Below, piece after piece: positions 27,263-36,050 of a stretch of DNA of 64,000 bases (positions are counted from its first letter, which is position 1; each line of letters starts with the position of its first letter). Position numbers and translations under genes: made by a program. Origin of the DNA: CBDFLD01 sp965249005 (GTDB taxonomy: Bacteria > Acidobacteriota > UBA6911); the NCBI GenBank assembly GCA_965249005.1, contig CBDFLD010000021.1, forward strand, positions 124,001 through 188,000. Direction: 5' to 3'. The notes under the pieces are model-generated. The model made no database searches and was not told the DNA's origin. It saw nothing but the letters and a program-made list of their open reading frames with translations.

Positions 27263-28876
27263 ATGAAAATAGAAACCGGATACCCTGGAGAACTGACGTA
27301 CTTAGCCCGCCTGATCAGCTACCGGCTACGAGTGCGCTGGCGCAAAGTGCGCGTTGTGGAGAGGATCGGGTGGAGTTTGGGGGCCGTATTCGCCGTCGTG
27401 ACCGCCACGATTCTTATTGTGGATGCAACCGATCCTCCGCTGGCTGTCTCGGAGACCATCGGGCGCCGAACGGCTCGATGGTCCACCTTGAGATGGACGC
27501 TGGCAGGATGCGTATTTGTCCTGTTTTCTATATTCTATTCGAACGCTATTCAGGCAATCATCCAAAGCCGTTCCATCCGCTGGCTCCTCTTGTCCTCTTT
27601 GTCCGCGAAAACCAAGGTCGGATATCTCCTCTTTGAAATAGTGTCCCGCGGTCCTTTCGGATGCGGTGTTGTAATTCTAACGTTCGGCAGTGTCGTTTGC
27701 TGTGTCATGGACGGGGGGTGGATCGGAATCCTTGGGTTTACTATGGGACTACCATTGTTCGGCTGGGCTCTCCTGGCTGCCTGCTTTCTTTCCTGTCTGA
27801 CTCTCCGGACCGCCGCCCGGCTGCGGATCAACCTACAACGAACGCTTCCGTTGTTACAGCTCGTCACGGCCGCATCGGTGTCGGGATTATCGCTTGTGGC
27901 CCTCCATAAGATGCCGAGCAATCTCGCCGACACCGGCGCGCTCCTTTGGGTCTTTCTTCCGTCGACATCTCTTGCCGACGGATTGCTGTCATTGAAGTAC
28001 GGCGACCATCTGGTTGCTTTGGGGCATTTGTCTTCGTGCCTCGCCATGACGCTGGTATCCGCGGCGCTCTGCTACCATGGTTCTTCCAAACTCTGGCCCG
28101 ACGTTGTTTCGTATCCGCAGCAAACCGCTCCCTTCTCTCAGAGCTTCCGAGCTCTGGCATCGAGGATACGGCCAGCAGCGAATCGTCCGATGGGTTGGCT
28201 CGGCAAGGATCTGTTGGAGTTGCTCAGGGACCCGCACTATCGTTACGCGTTGCTGGTCTTTCCGCTTGTTTGCCTCATGCAAGTGTTGGTCCAGCGCTAC
28301 GACCTGTATGTGGGTCCTCCAACGGACATCGGGACTCCACCCCGACACATGATGATGTGGAGCCTGACCGGAACCTATCTAATTCCGCTCTTGTTCACGG
28401 GACATGCCGTGTACCTCGAGCTCCGCCTTGCGGACCTGTTTCGCACGATTCTACCCGGCTGGTGGCTAGGCTACAAAGTGCTCTCCCAAACGTCGATAAA
28501 TGGAGTCTTCGTGCTATGCGCCGCGGTTCCTTTCTTTGCCTTTCTTGAACCTGGGTTCCGCGGCCTGGAAGTTGGATTTTTCGTAGTGGCCGCGCTCTAC
28601 GCGGTTCCAGTCATGACTATGTTTGTACTTGGTCTAGCGGTTCTCTGCGCGGACACGCCGGGAATACTGATCCGCCTTGGGATATCCTCGGCTGGGATCC
28701 TTCTATACCTTGCCAGCTCCATCGCAGCCTATGCCTTCGGCTTGGCTTTGTATGAAGATCTAGCATCTGGACGTCCCCCGAAGTATGAGGCGGCGACCGC
28801 TTATTTTTTTCTCTTCACGATCGTTGCGGTTTCATTTCTCGTTCGTGCCATGGAGAAGACCCAGCGCCGCGGCTAG
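27263..28876 (+). CDS. Polytopic membrane protein, ABC-2-type permease-like
   Basis: The 537-residue protein has roughly 11-12 hydrophobic segments and a central polar section containing GWLGKDLLELLRDPHYR, similar to the layout of large ABC-2-type exporter subunits with two membrane halves. I cannot name a family with certainty. It is the first gene of a rightward group with a redoxin, a C39 peptidase and a small hydrophobic precursor, and is divergent from the HlyD adaptor, which suggests it is the membrane channel of an export system. No ATP-binding subunit is found nearby. Confidence 0.65.
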   Translation: MKIETGYPGELTYLARLISYRLRVRWRKVRVVERIGWSLGAVFAVVTATILIVDATDPPLAVSETIGRRTARWSTLRWTLAGCVFVLFSIFYSNAIQAIIQSRSIRWLLLSSLSAKTKVGYLLFEIVSRGPFGCGVVILTFGSVVCCVMDGGWIGILGFTMGLPLFGWALLAACFLSCLTLRTAARLRINLQRTLPLLQLVTAASVSGLSLVALHKMPSNLADTGALLWVFLPSTSLADGLLSLKYGDHLVALGHLSSCLAMTLVSAALCYHGSSKLWPDVVSYPQQTAPFSQSFRALASRIRPAANRPMGWLGKDLLELLRDPHYRYALLVFPLVCLMQVLVQRYDLYVGPPTDIGTPPRHMMMWSLTGTYLIPLLFTGHAVYLELRLADLFRTILPGWWLGYKVLSQTSINGVFVLCAAVPFFAFLEPGFRGLEVGFFVVAALYAVPVMTMFVLGLAVLCADTPGILIRLGISSAGILLYLASSIAAYAFGLALYEDLASGRPPKYEAATAYFFLFTIVAVSFLVRAMEKTQRRG

Positions 28877-28999
28877 AGCTCAGTCGAGAACAGTCTTCAT
28901 TTTGGCATCTGCTTTTTGAGAAATTAGACAGCCTCCCTGGAAACAAACCAGGCAGCAAGCTCGCCAACAAACTTCTCCCTCGGAAACGATACTCGGTCC

Positions 29000-29620
29000 A
29001 TGCGCTGGTTTCCATTGCAGTACACAACGCAATCCTGGAGTTGGTCCGTACGACATTGGACCCGAAAGCAACTTCTGTGCGCATTTCTGCTCTTGTTGCT
29101 TGCGTGCCTTTCTTTGTCCGTTCTGTATCGCGTCGATGTAATGAAATCCAATACCGGCATTCAGGTTGGAAACACCCTCCCGGCGGCACGTCTCCGAAGG
29201 TCGGACGGAGACTGGAAGGAAACAGGAGACTGGTTGGGAAGACCACTGGTCCTGATCCTATTCAAGGCCGAGTGTAGAGCTTGCCAGCAGCACATCCGGC
29301 AGTTGGCCAAACTCTACCGGAGAAGTCCCTCATTGCACGGAATTCAATTCGCACTCGTTTCGGTGGACCCTTCTCTCACTTCCCTCTCGCTCGAGGATCA
29401 CCTCTATCAGCCGGAAGGACTACCGCGGTTTCCGGTGTACGTCGACCCAACCGGGCATTACGTGGAGAGTGTCCAAAGGATGGGGGTTCCTACCACGTAC
29501 CTTATCGATAGGGGCGGAAGCGTTCGCTACGTGCGCAGCGGTGTCATGAACTCAGAAACAGCGGAAGCGATGCTCCACTCGCTCCTGGCCTGCGAAGGTG
29601 AGATTTGGCGCAAGTATTGA
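29000..29620 (+). CDS. Membrane-anchored thioredoxin-like (TlpA/redoxin) protein
   Basis: One transmembrane helix (LLCAFLLLLLACLSLSVLY, near 25-43) is followed by a redoxin domain: GRPLVLILFKAECRACQQH, with the redox pair CRAC at about 92-95, then GVPTTYLIDRGGSVRYVRSG containing the cis-proline strand. The catalytic domain is predicted to face the periplasm and could form or reduce disulfides. The next two genes encode a C39 peptidase and a precursor with two cysteines, so oxidative folding of that precursor is an attractive inference. It overlaps the C39 frame by 16 bases. Confidence 0.82.
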   Translation: MRWFPLQYTTQSWSWSVRHWTRKQLLCAFLLLLLACLSLSVLYRVDVMKSNTGIQVGNTLPAARLRRSDGDWKETGDWLGRPLVLILFKAECRACQQHIRQLAKLYRRSPSLHGIQFALVSVDPSLTSLSLEDHLYQPEGLPRFPVYVDPTGHYVESVQRMGVPTTYLIDRGGSVRYVRSGVMNSETAEAMLHSLLACEGEIWRKY

Positions 29621-30288
29621 AAAACCGTGTCACGGAATCACCGTCGATCCCTATGCAAGATTCGATTCACGGCACCCCGCGTCGGACCAGAAAGCGAAAC
29701 CGAGTCCTGTTGACAACACTCTTGCTCCTGTTGGGACTGAGTGTTTCCTATCGGCTGGGACATATCCCAATCATAGCCTCCGCGACAAACTCCGGAGTCC
29801 GGAGACTTCTGTGCGGGCTTCATGGATGCCGATTCTTGGGCAACAAGGGCGTGTTGCTACAAAGGACGAGTTCAGACTGCGCCGTGGCGGCAGTAAAGAT
29901 GATTCTCGACCAATATGGGATCACCTTGCCTTACGAAAACATTGCGATCCATCTGGCACCCCGTCAAAACGGAACCTCGATGCGAACCGTTCGTGACTTT
30001 GTACGCCAACAGGGCTTGTGGTGCTCTGGTTGGCGCCTTCGTCTGGGGGATCTACCTTCTATCCCGCTACCCGCAATGGTATTGCTCTACAACAGGCACT
30101 ATGCCGTACTGCAGTCCGTTAGTCCTTCCAAAGGGGCCCTTTTCCTCGATCCGACACTTGGCAAAGTTCGTGTTCCGATTCGACGGCTTGAAACTCATTG
30201 GTCCGGGGAGATCCTCCTCTTTGGTTCCCCCGGAGAGGCATCGATCCGCTGGTTCGAAGACGCTCACCCATCCACCGAAAGGAGCTGA
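29605..30288 (+). CDS. Membrane-anchored C39-family cysteine peptidase
   Basis: The catalytic triad is readable: LLQRTSSDCAVAAVKMIL (Gln-x5-Cys, Cys near 92), YNRHYAVLQ (His near 165) and ALFLDPTLGKVRV (Asp near 182). This is the peptidase C39 fold used to cleave double-glycine leaders of bacteriocins. Unlike bacteriocin exporters it is not fused to an ABC transporter but has an N-terminal anchor (NRVLLTTLLLLLGLSVSY) that places the domain outside the cytoplasm. The start could be TTG 29605 (with AAGGTGAG upstream) or ATG 29653. Its stop is three bases before the small precursor gene, a natural substrate candidate. Confidence 0.85.
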   Translation: MAQVLKNRVTESPSIPMQDSIHGTPRRTRKRNRVLLTTLLLLLGLSVSYRLGHIPIIASATNSGVRRLLCGLHGCRFLGNKGVLLQRTSSDCAVAAVKMILDQYGITLPYENIAIHLAPRQNGTSMRTVRDFVRQQGLWCSGWRLRLGDLPSIPLPAMVLLYNRHYAVLQSVSPSKGALFLDPTLGKVRVPIRRLETHWSGEILLFGSPGEASIRWFEDAHPSTERS

Positions 30289-30291
30289 ACA

Positions 30292-30565
30292 GTGAAAATT
30301 CTATTAATTGCCTTACTACTTTCTGGCGGTGCCTCTGCGGCTGAGACAGTCCAATTCGCCAGCTCAACTCCGCTGGCCTCTGACTCGATGGTGTCGACCC
30401 TGGGCGCCGGCTTTGCCGGAGGGGCCTTGTGTGGGGCTGCGATGGCGGGAACAGCCATAGGGGTCATGACGATCGTCGGGATCCTCGGCGCCGGGGCAAC
30501 TCTTCCCTTGGGTGCCGCTTTTGCAATCTCTAGCGCTGCCCACGTAGCAGTCCTCTGTACTCTAG
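30292..30565 (+). pseudogene. 5' part of a small Gly/Ala-rich secreted peptide gene, cut by IS1380-alpha
   Basis: A GTG start with AAAGGAG seven bases upstream encodes a leader MKILLIALLLSGGASA, which has both an Ala-x-Ala type cleavage site and a double glycine (12-13). A very hydrophobic Gly/Ala-rich part follows, with GxxxG-like spacing and cysteines at 47 and 89. The native sequence ends at Leu91, where CTAG (30562-30565) is the target duplication of IS1380-alpha; the five residues after it come from the element. The likely missing 3' end is at 62306-62404 on the other strand, in phase. Adjacent C39 peptidase and redoxin suggest a matured, disulfide-containing, bacteriocin-like peptide; this is inference. 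Confidence 0.7.
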
Positions 30566-32419
30566 ACCTTAGTCCAGCGTGATTTTTTGCATGAGGAGGA
30601 AGAAAAGCCCTGGAACGTGCGCCGTTACGGGATAAAATGCGTTTGATATATTTACAAGACATCCCGAAAGGAGCACATTCCAGGTGAATAAAAGAAACCA
30701 CAGAATCCTCCTCCGAGACAAGCAAAATCTTACACGCCGGTTGGAAAGAAATCAGTTTGAGGACCGGTCCGATCCTATGTTCAAGGACTCCAACACCTAC
30801 TACGAGATCGCCGAGAGAACGCGCGCCATCGGATCTGGTGGTATCGGAGCCATTCACAAGCTCGTGTGTAAGCTTGGATTGGACAAAGATATCAACAGAA
30901 ACATCGTTTTGCTCAAGTACCACTTTCCTTACTGGGAATCCGATCATGTACTGAACATCGCATACAACGTCTTGTCGGGTGGAACCTGTCTCGAAGATAT
31001 CGAGCGGTTGCGCCAGGATGAGACCTACATGAACGGACTGGGAGCCGAGAGGATTCCGGATCCCACGACGGCTGGAGATTTCCTCCGTCGTTTCGATGAG
31101 GATTGGATCTTCGGACTTCAGGAAACCATCAATGAAACCCGAACCAAGGTGTGGAAGTTGCAGGATGCTTCCTTCCGGAAGGAGGCCATCATCGACGTGG
31201 ACGGGACCGTCGCCGGAACCTTGGGGGAATGCAAGGAAGGAATGGACATTGCCTACAACGGGATCTGGGGTTACGCACCGTTGATCGTGACCTTGGCCAA
31301 TACGAATGAGGTCCTCTATCTGATGAATCGGCCGGGCAACCGTCCCTCTTCCGACGGAGCGGCCGAGTGGATGGACCGGGCAATCGATCTGGTGTCGTCG
31401 GTGTTTACGAAGGTCTGGCTTCGGGGCGACACGGATTTCTCGCTGACGAGAAACTTCGATCGCTGGGACGAGCGGGTTGGTTTTGTCTTTGGTTATGACG
31501 CCAAGCCGAACCTGGTCGGGATGGCCGATGCCCTGCCGGAGAGACAATGGAAACCGCTCGAGCGGCCTCCTCGTTATGAGGTCAAGAGCGAAGAACGGCG
31601 CCGTCCGGAAAACGTCAAAGAACAAGTAATCAAGGAGAGAGAATTCAAGAACATCCGCCTGCAGAGCGAGCAGGTCGCCGAGTTTGACTATCGTCCCGGA
31701 CACTGTAAGAAAACCTATCGCATGGTTGTGGTTCGGAAGAACCTCACGATCGAAAAGGGGGAGCACCGGCTGTTTGATGAGGTCCGGTACTTCTTCTACA
31801 TCACCAACGATCGGGAGATGACGATGGGAGAAGTGGTCCTTTTTGCCAACGATCGCTGCAACCAGGAAAACGTCATCGGTCAGCTCAAGAGTGGAGTGAA
31901 CGCCTTGAGGATGCCTTCGGACAGTCTGGTATCGAACTGGGCCTACATGGTCATCGCATCGCTGGCGTGGAATCTGAAGGCCTGGTATGGCCTGGTGACG
32001 CAGGCGCCGACAGTACGTCGTGATATCTTGAGGATGGAGTTCAAACGCTTCCTGGTGAACTTTGTGCAAATACCCTGTCAGATTGTAAGAACCGGTCGTC
32101 GCCTCGTTTACAGGATATTGGCCTATAGCAAGCATCTCGAAACCTTTTTGGCGACGTTCGACTATATCAGGCAACTCAGGTTTACTTGAAGGCGCCTCGC
32201 CGGCGGGTGAGCCCGTACCCCCGGCGGAGCAAGAGTGGCGGGCGAAAGGAAGGGCATAACAGAGACAAACAAGATCAAGTGATCCAGACAACCAATGGAA
32301 GGTTTGTCTCTTGTGTTTCTCTTTGCTTTCCCTGTTACGCACAAGGAGCTGAAATCCACGAGATATTCGGAAAAGGCAAACGATTTTCCGAGCGAGCTCA
32401 TACCTCGCTTATTTTGGGA
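30566..32419 (+). mobile_element. IS1380-family element, type alpha, copy 1
   Basis: The 1854-bp element is flanked by CTAG (30562-30565 and 32420-32423) and has the same left end (ACCTTAGTCCAGCG) and right end (GCTTATTTTGGG) as the copies at 55677 and 62405. A 4-bp duplication fits the IS1380 family. The single transposase gene fills most of it. It splits the small peptide gene at 30292, and an IS630 element has landed inside its right-hand CTAG. Confidence 0.88.
30684..32189 (+). CDS. IS1380-family transposase (alpha copy 1)
   Basis: A 501-residue DDE transposase: IIDVDGTVAG (first Asp), VLYLMNRPGNRPSSDGA, WLRGDTDFSLTRN (second Asp) and FANDRCNQENVIGQLKSGV (Glu region) follow the IS1380 order. 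The frame is intact and the protein identical to the one at 55907-57412, so the element is recent and probably functional. A long antisense open frame across it is a shadow. Confidence 0.9.
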   Translation: MNKRNHRILLRDKQNLTRRLERNQFEDRSDPMFKDSNTYYEIAERTRAIGSGGIGAIHKLVCKLGLDKDINRNIVLLKYHFPYWESDHVLNIAYNVLSGGTCLEDIERLRQDETYMNGLGAERIPDPTTAGDFLRRFDEDWIFGLQETINETRTKVWKLQDASFRKEAIIDVDGTVAGTLGECKEGMDIAYNGIWGYAPLIVTLANTNEVLYLMNRPGNRPSSDGAAEWMDRAIDLVSSVFTKVWLRGDTDFSLTRNFDRWDERVGFVFGYDAKPNLVGMADALPERQWKPLERPPRYEVKSEERRRPENVKEQVIKEREFKNIRLQSEQVAEFDYRPGHCKKTYRMVVVRKNLTIEKGEHRLFDEVRYFFYITNDREMTMGEVVLFANDRCNQENVIGQLKSGVNALRMPSDSLVSNWAYMVIASLAWNLKAWYGLVTQAPTVRRDILRMEFKRFLVNFVQIPCQIVRTGRRLVYRILAYSKHLETFLATFDYIRQLRFT

Positions 32420-33484
32420 CTAGTGGCCTGTAACACGTGAATTCGTAGTAATGATTCGTCGAGTCGGATCGGCGTACTTCCATTTAATGGTCTTGGGGCT
32501 TTTGTTGTAGTGACGTATATATCTCATCAGTTTCCGGCTCAGATCCTTGACGGAGGTAAAAACTCCTCGTGCAATGACGTCGCGTTCGATCCTTGCAAAC
32601 CAAAGTTCCACCTGGTTCAGCCAGGAGGAATAGGTTGGCGTGAAATGCAACCGAACCTTGGGATGTTCTTCAAGGAAATCTTGTACCTTTCGAGTTTTGT
32701 GGGTGGAGATATTGTCCAAGATGATGTGGATTTCTTTGTTCTTGGGCTGATGCACAAGAAGCTCTTGCAGAAAGGCCACGAATTCTTGGCTGGTATGCCG
32801 CGATACGGTCTTTCCCAACACCTTTCCCGTTTGCGTATCAAAGGCAGCAAAGAGCGAAATCGTCCCGTGGCGATAATACTCAAACCCGTGTCTTTCAGCC
32901 CGTCCAGGAGACATCGGCAGAACCGGATCCTTTCGATCCAGTGCCTGGATCGCTGTCTTCTCATCCACACAAAAGATAGCCGCATGTTGCGGTGGTTTGA
33001 CATACAGGCCAATGATATCGGCCGCCTTCTTCTCAAATTCCGGATCCTTCGATGTCAGGTATCGTTCAACCCGATGAGGCTTCAATCCAGCCTTTTGCCA
33101 GGTCCGCGCTACCATCATGTGGTGCACTTCGAGCTGTTTGGCCAGCTTACGTGTGCTCCAGTGCGTCGAACCGTCTGGAGGCCGACGTCTGGTCCAGGAG
33201 AGAATCCGTCCCTCCATCCGAGGTGTCAACACCTTGGGAACTCTTCCTCGGTGCCGGGTGTGAAGACCCGAAAGCCGCTCAGACAGAAAGCGGTTCTTCC
33301 ACTGCGCGATATAAGTCGGCGTGCAGTTCAAACGCTCCTGGATCTCCTGGTAGGTTTGTCCTTCCGAAAGCAAGAGCAGCAACCGCGCCACACGCACCTC
33401 CCCGGCGGGAGTGTTTCGCTTCCGAGTCCGTCTTTGCAATTCCGTCTTTTCCTTGGGCGTCAACTTCAATGGTTCATTTTTCAT
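32420..33484 (-). CDS. IS630-family transposase
   Basis: The start is set at the ATG at 33484 (MKNEPLKLTPKEKTEL), inside the right inverted repeat region; the open frame upstream lies outside the element. An N-terminal helix-turn-helix region (GQTYQEIQERLNCTPTYIAQW) is followed by the DDE domain: FCVDEKTAIQAL, IHIILDNISTHKT and YSSWLNQVELWFARIERD. About 354 residues, intact. The last codons run into the left end of the element. Confidence 0.9.
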   Translation of the reverse strand: MKNEPLKLTPKEKTELQRRTRKRNTPAGEVRVARLLLLLSEGQTYQEIQERLNCTPTYIAQWKNRFLSERLSGLHTRHRGRVPKVLTPRMEGRILSWTRRRPPDGSTHWSTRKLAKQLEVHHMMVARTWQKAGLKPHRVERYLTSKDPEFEKKAADIIGLYVKPPQHAAIFCVDEKTAIQALDRKDPVLPMSPGRAERHGFEYYRHGTISLFAAFDTQTGKVLGKTVSRHTSQEFVAFLQELLVHQPKNKEIHIILDNISTHKTRKVQDFLEEHPKVRLHFTPTYSSWLNQVELWFARIERDVIARGVFTSVKDLSRKLMRYIRHYNKSPKTIKWKYADPTRRIITTNSRVTGH

Positions 33485-33523
33485 GAACCTTATTATACTA
33501 CGAATATATATGTTACAGTCAAC
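32423..33523 (-). mobile_element. IS630-family element inserted in a CTAG site
   Basis: Terminal inverted repeats of about 30 bp (GTGGCCTGTAACACGTGAAT on the left, GTTGACTGTAACATATATAT inverted on the right, both then continuing TTCGTAGTA) are bounded by TA within CTAG on each side. This is the TA target of IS630/Tc1 elements. Its left boundary is exactly the right-hand CTAG duplication of IS1380-alpha copy 1, so it arrived after that element or used the same site. Confidence 0.85.
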
Positions 33524-33526
33524 TAG

Positions 33527-33903
33527 TACCAAGCGTCGAGCGATCGTGGGCGAAGTCATACCTTCTCCGTCGCAAGGAGTATAGCGACGCAAAGCGGCGG
33601 ATGTTACTGCAATGATGGGACGGTCGCTAGTACCGCAGTTCGCGGAGAGGGTAAATTCGTCACAATCGAAGTGCACGGCTACTGCTCCAGGCAACCTCAG
33701 GACTCAGAAGCAAACCGCCGCGGGCACACAAATCTCAATCGGGACGGTTCGCCTATTCGTGCTCGTAGGGGGTTAAATTGTTGTATTGCTTGGGCCCGGC
33801 TCACCGGTACCAATCTCCACATTCGGCGCAGACCGGGACGTTCATGCGCCCGCCCGGTTAAATGCCTGTTTCGCACTTCCGCTACTTGTCGCCTGAATGA
33901 ATT
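33527..33903. other. Unassigned flank right of IS630
   Basis: No gene is recognised in these ~380 bases. Just right of the CTAG an open frame runs to a TGA at 33612-33614 in the same phase as the peptide gene at 30292, but its composition is charged and unlike that peptide. This sequence may have been brought here by recombination between IS copies. Confidence 0.35.
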
Positions 33904-34170
33904 TCAATGGCTACCCGAACTTGCAGATCCGTTGCGATTCTCAATAAATTCTGCGATCCTTGTTATCGAGCGAAAGTTGTCGAACTCAAGCTCATCAAGA
34001 ACAATCTTGGTTCCAAACGTCGTTTCGAGGAATAGCAGCAGCTCGACCAATCCAAGTGAGTCCAAGATTTCGTTTTCCAACAGGTCTGTCTCATTCGTCG
34101 GCACCTTGGCTTTCAATGTTTCAGAAAAGAATGAAGATATCTGCTGACTATGGGTTTGATTGTTAGCCAT
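33904..34170 (-). CDS. Acyl carrier protein (stand-alone)
   Basis: The 88-residue protein has the phosphopantetheine site LENEILDSLGLVELL with Ser near 38, acidic helix II and a final helix (SITRIAEFIENR). It is not in a fatty-acid synthesis context. It lies on the same strand as, and downstream of, the broken methyltransferase, adenylation and monooxygenase genes, so it is probably the carrier of that natural-product pathway: the adenylation enzyme would load an amino or aryl acid on it. The ACP frame itself is intact. Confidence 0.85.
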   Translation of the reverse strand: MANNQTHSQQISSFFSETLKAKVPTNETDLLENEILDSLGLVELLLFLETTFGTKIVLDELEFDNFRSITRIAEFIENRNGSASSGSH

Positions 34171-34312
34171 TCAAATTGCTCCCTGCAATGGATGTCGACA
34201 CTTGTTTGAGAAAAGAATCAATAGTTAACCCTGCCGGCTCCAGGTCACTAAGGCATCGAGATCGGGATTCGTCCCATGAGATCGTCATTCTGCATCTACA
34301 TATCCCCCAACC

Positions 34313-34389
34313 TTACGTGCAGCAAATGTACGGTATAGGGTATTCCCTGGTCGGTCGCCAGCCGACCAATCGCTGCCTTCACCTCTTGG
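34313..34389 (-). pseudogene. 3' remnant of the methyltransferase gene
   Basis: After removing IS1380-beta copy A and one target duplication, the methyltransferase frame continues here for 22 further residues (EVKAAIGRLATREYPIPYIC and two more) to a TAA at 34313-34315. The remnant is in phase with the main part at 36051-36771. Confidence 0.75.
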
Positions 34390-36050
34390 CCCGGATTTCC
34401 AATTTGAATGAAATATATCAACCTTTCAGCCGCCTTCGGCATCCCTATTTATAAGCGTCGGAGAATGATAAGGACACATTGGAGGGCAACACCCGATGGG
34501 TGAAAAAGAACGAAAGGGGTTTCAACTCAGCTTTAACGGATTACTCAAAGTTGATTTTCAGGGATCGCGAGTCACCTCCGAGGGTGGCCTGATTCTGGTC
34601 CGCGAGTTGGACGAACGGCTGGGGATGGGACGACTCATAGACGAGCATCTCAACGACACGCGGCAAGGCTTGAACAAACAGTTCCCGCTCGTCGATCTGC
34701 TGCGGCAATCGGTCTATAGTCGCCTGGCAGGCTACGAAGACCTTAACGATGCCGCGCGGGTCTCAGTTGATCCGACCTTTCGCTTGATCGGCTCGAAGAA
34801 AAACTGGGATCGCGGTGCGGCGCTGACCTCGACGTTACACTGGTTCGAGACGGAGCTGCTGACGCGAGAAGAGAATCTGATCGGGCTGATGGCTCTGAAC
34901 CGAGAGACACTCGCACAGGCCGAGGCTCTGGACAAGTCTGATCGCGTAGTGTTGGATATGGACTCAAGCGAGAGTCCGGTGCATGGTCAGCAGGAAGGCA
35001 GCGCCTACAATGGCCACTTCGAGTCCGTGTGTTACCATCCGCTGTTTCTGTTCAATAGTCACGGGGACTGTCTGGCGGCCAAGCTGCGGCCGGGTAACGT
35101 GCATAGCGCCGAGGACTGGGACGAGCTTCTGTTGCCGGAGATCGATTTTCAACAGGAGCAAGGCAAAGAGATCGTCTTTCGAGCAGACGCCGCCTTCGCC
35201 AAGCCAGAGGTTTACGAGACCCTGGAAGAGCGCGGCGTTCAGTATGCCATACGCATCCCGTCCAACAAGAGCCTGGAGTGGGAGATTGCCGACATCCTGT
35301 TTCGTCCTCCAGGTCGGCCCAGCCGCAAGCCACTGGTGCGCTACAAGAGCTTCCGCTATCAGGCCGAAAGCTGGTCGAGGCCGCGACGGATCGTCGCCAA
35401 GGTCGAGCATCACCAGGGCGAGTTGTTCCCGCGGGTCGGGTTCATTGTCACGAACATGAGCTTGCCGAGCCGCTCGGTGGTGAGGTTCTACAACAAGCGC
35501 GGCACGGCGGAGCAATGGATCAAAGAAGGCAAGCAGGCGACGCATTGGACGCGGCTGTCCTGCCATCGCTTCCGTGCGAATGAAGTGCGCCTGCAGTTGA
35601 GCGTGCTCGCCTACAACCTAGGCAACCTATGGCGGCGACTCGGGCTACCACCCCGGATCAAGAGCTGGTCGCTCACGAGCTTGCAGCACCGGTTGATGAA
35701 GACTGGCGGAAGGCTGGTCAAGCACGCGCGGTACTACTGGTTGCTCTTGGCCGAGGGGCATCTGGACCGTCGGTTGTTTGGTGAAATGCTCAGGCGGATC
35801 TGGGCCTTGCCGCTGCCAAGCGGTTAGCCGCCCGGCTTGCAAGTCCGGAATTGGAATGCCATGGAAGGAGTGTGGCGATGTGTCTGGAAAATCGCCCACG
35901 CAGGAGTGAGAAGGTCTACTACCACGGCGACAACGGGTCATTGGGATGCGTTGACTGGATCCATGGTTGGTCTGAGGCCGGGATTTTCTTGCTCCCATGG
36001 TGGCTCGAGACTATTATGTTGGGAACCGAGATCCAAATTGGAAATTCCGG
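34390..36050 (+). mobile_element. IS1380-family element, type beta, copy A
   Basis: The 1661-bp element has ends CCCGGATTTCCAATTTGAAT and, inverted on the right, CCGGAATTTCCAATTTGGAT. CTTGG flanks both sides (34385-34389, 36051-36055); four of these bases (TTGG) are the likely duplication because the base next to the right end varies among copies. It interrupts the 3' end of the methyltransferase gene. Confidence 0.9.
34496..35827 (+). CDS. IS1380-family transposase (beta copy A)
   Basis: A 443-residue classical IS1380 transposase: LDMDSSESPVHGQQEGSAYN, KLRPGNVHSAEDWDELL, IVFRADAAFAKPEVYE and YNKRGTAEQWIKEGKQA. Identical proteins are at 44536-45867 and 47346-48677, so the three copies spread recently. 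A short leader at the left end contains GGAGGGC nine bases before the ATG. Confidence 0.93.
   Translation: MGEKERKGFQLSFNGLLKVDFQGSRVTSEGGLILVRELDERLGMGRLIDEHLNDTRQGLNKQFPLVDLLRQSVYSRLAGYEDLNDAARVSVDPTFRLIGSKKNWDRGAALTSTLHWFETELLTREENLIGLMALNRETLAQAEALDKSDRVVLDMDSSESPVHGQQEGSAYNGHFESVCYHPLFLFNSHGDCLAAKLRPGNVHSAEDWDELLLPEIDFQQEQGKEIVFRADAAFAKPEVYETLEERGVQYAIRIPSNKSLEWEIADILFRPPGRPSRKPLVRYKSFRYQAESWSRPRRIVAKVEHHQGELFPRVGFIVTNMSLPSRSVVRFYNKRGTAEQWIKEGKQATHWTRLSCHRFRANEVRLQLSVLAYNLGNLWRRLGLPPRIKSWSLTSLQHRLMKTGGRLVKHARYYWLLLAEGHLDRRLFGEMLRRIWALPLPSG

Noticed and set aside
30264..32342. Long minus-strand open frame (692 codons) across IS1380-alpha copy 1, and its equivalent at 55754-57544
   Set aside because: It is antisense to an intact, recognisable transposase and extends across the element border; its translation has no family features.
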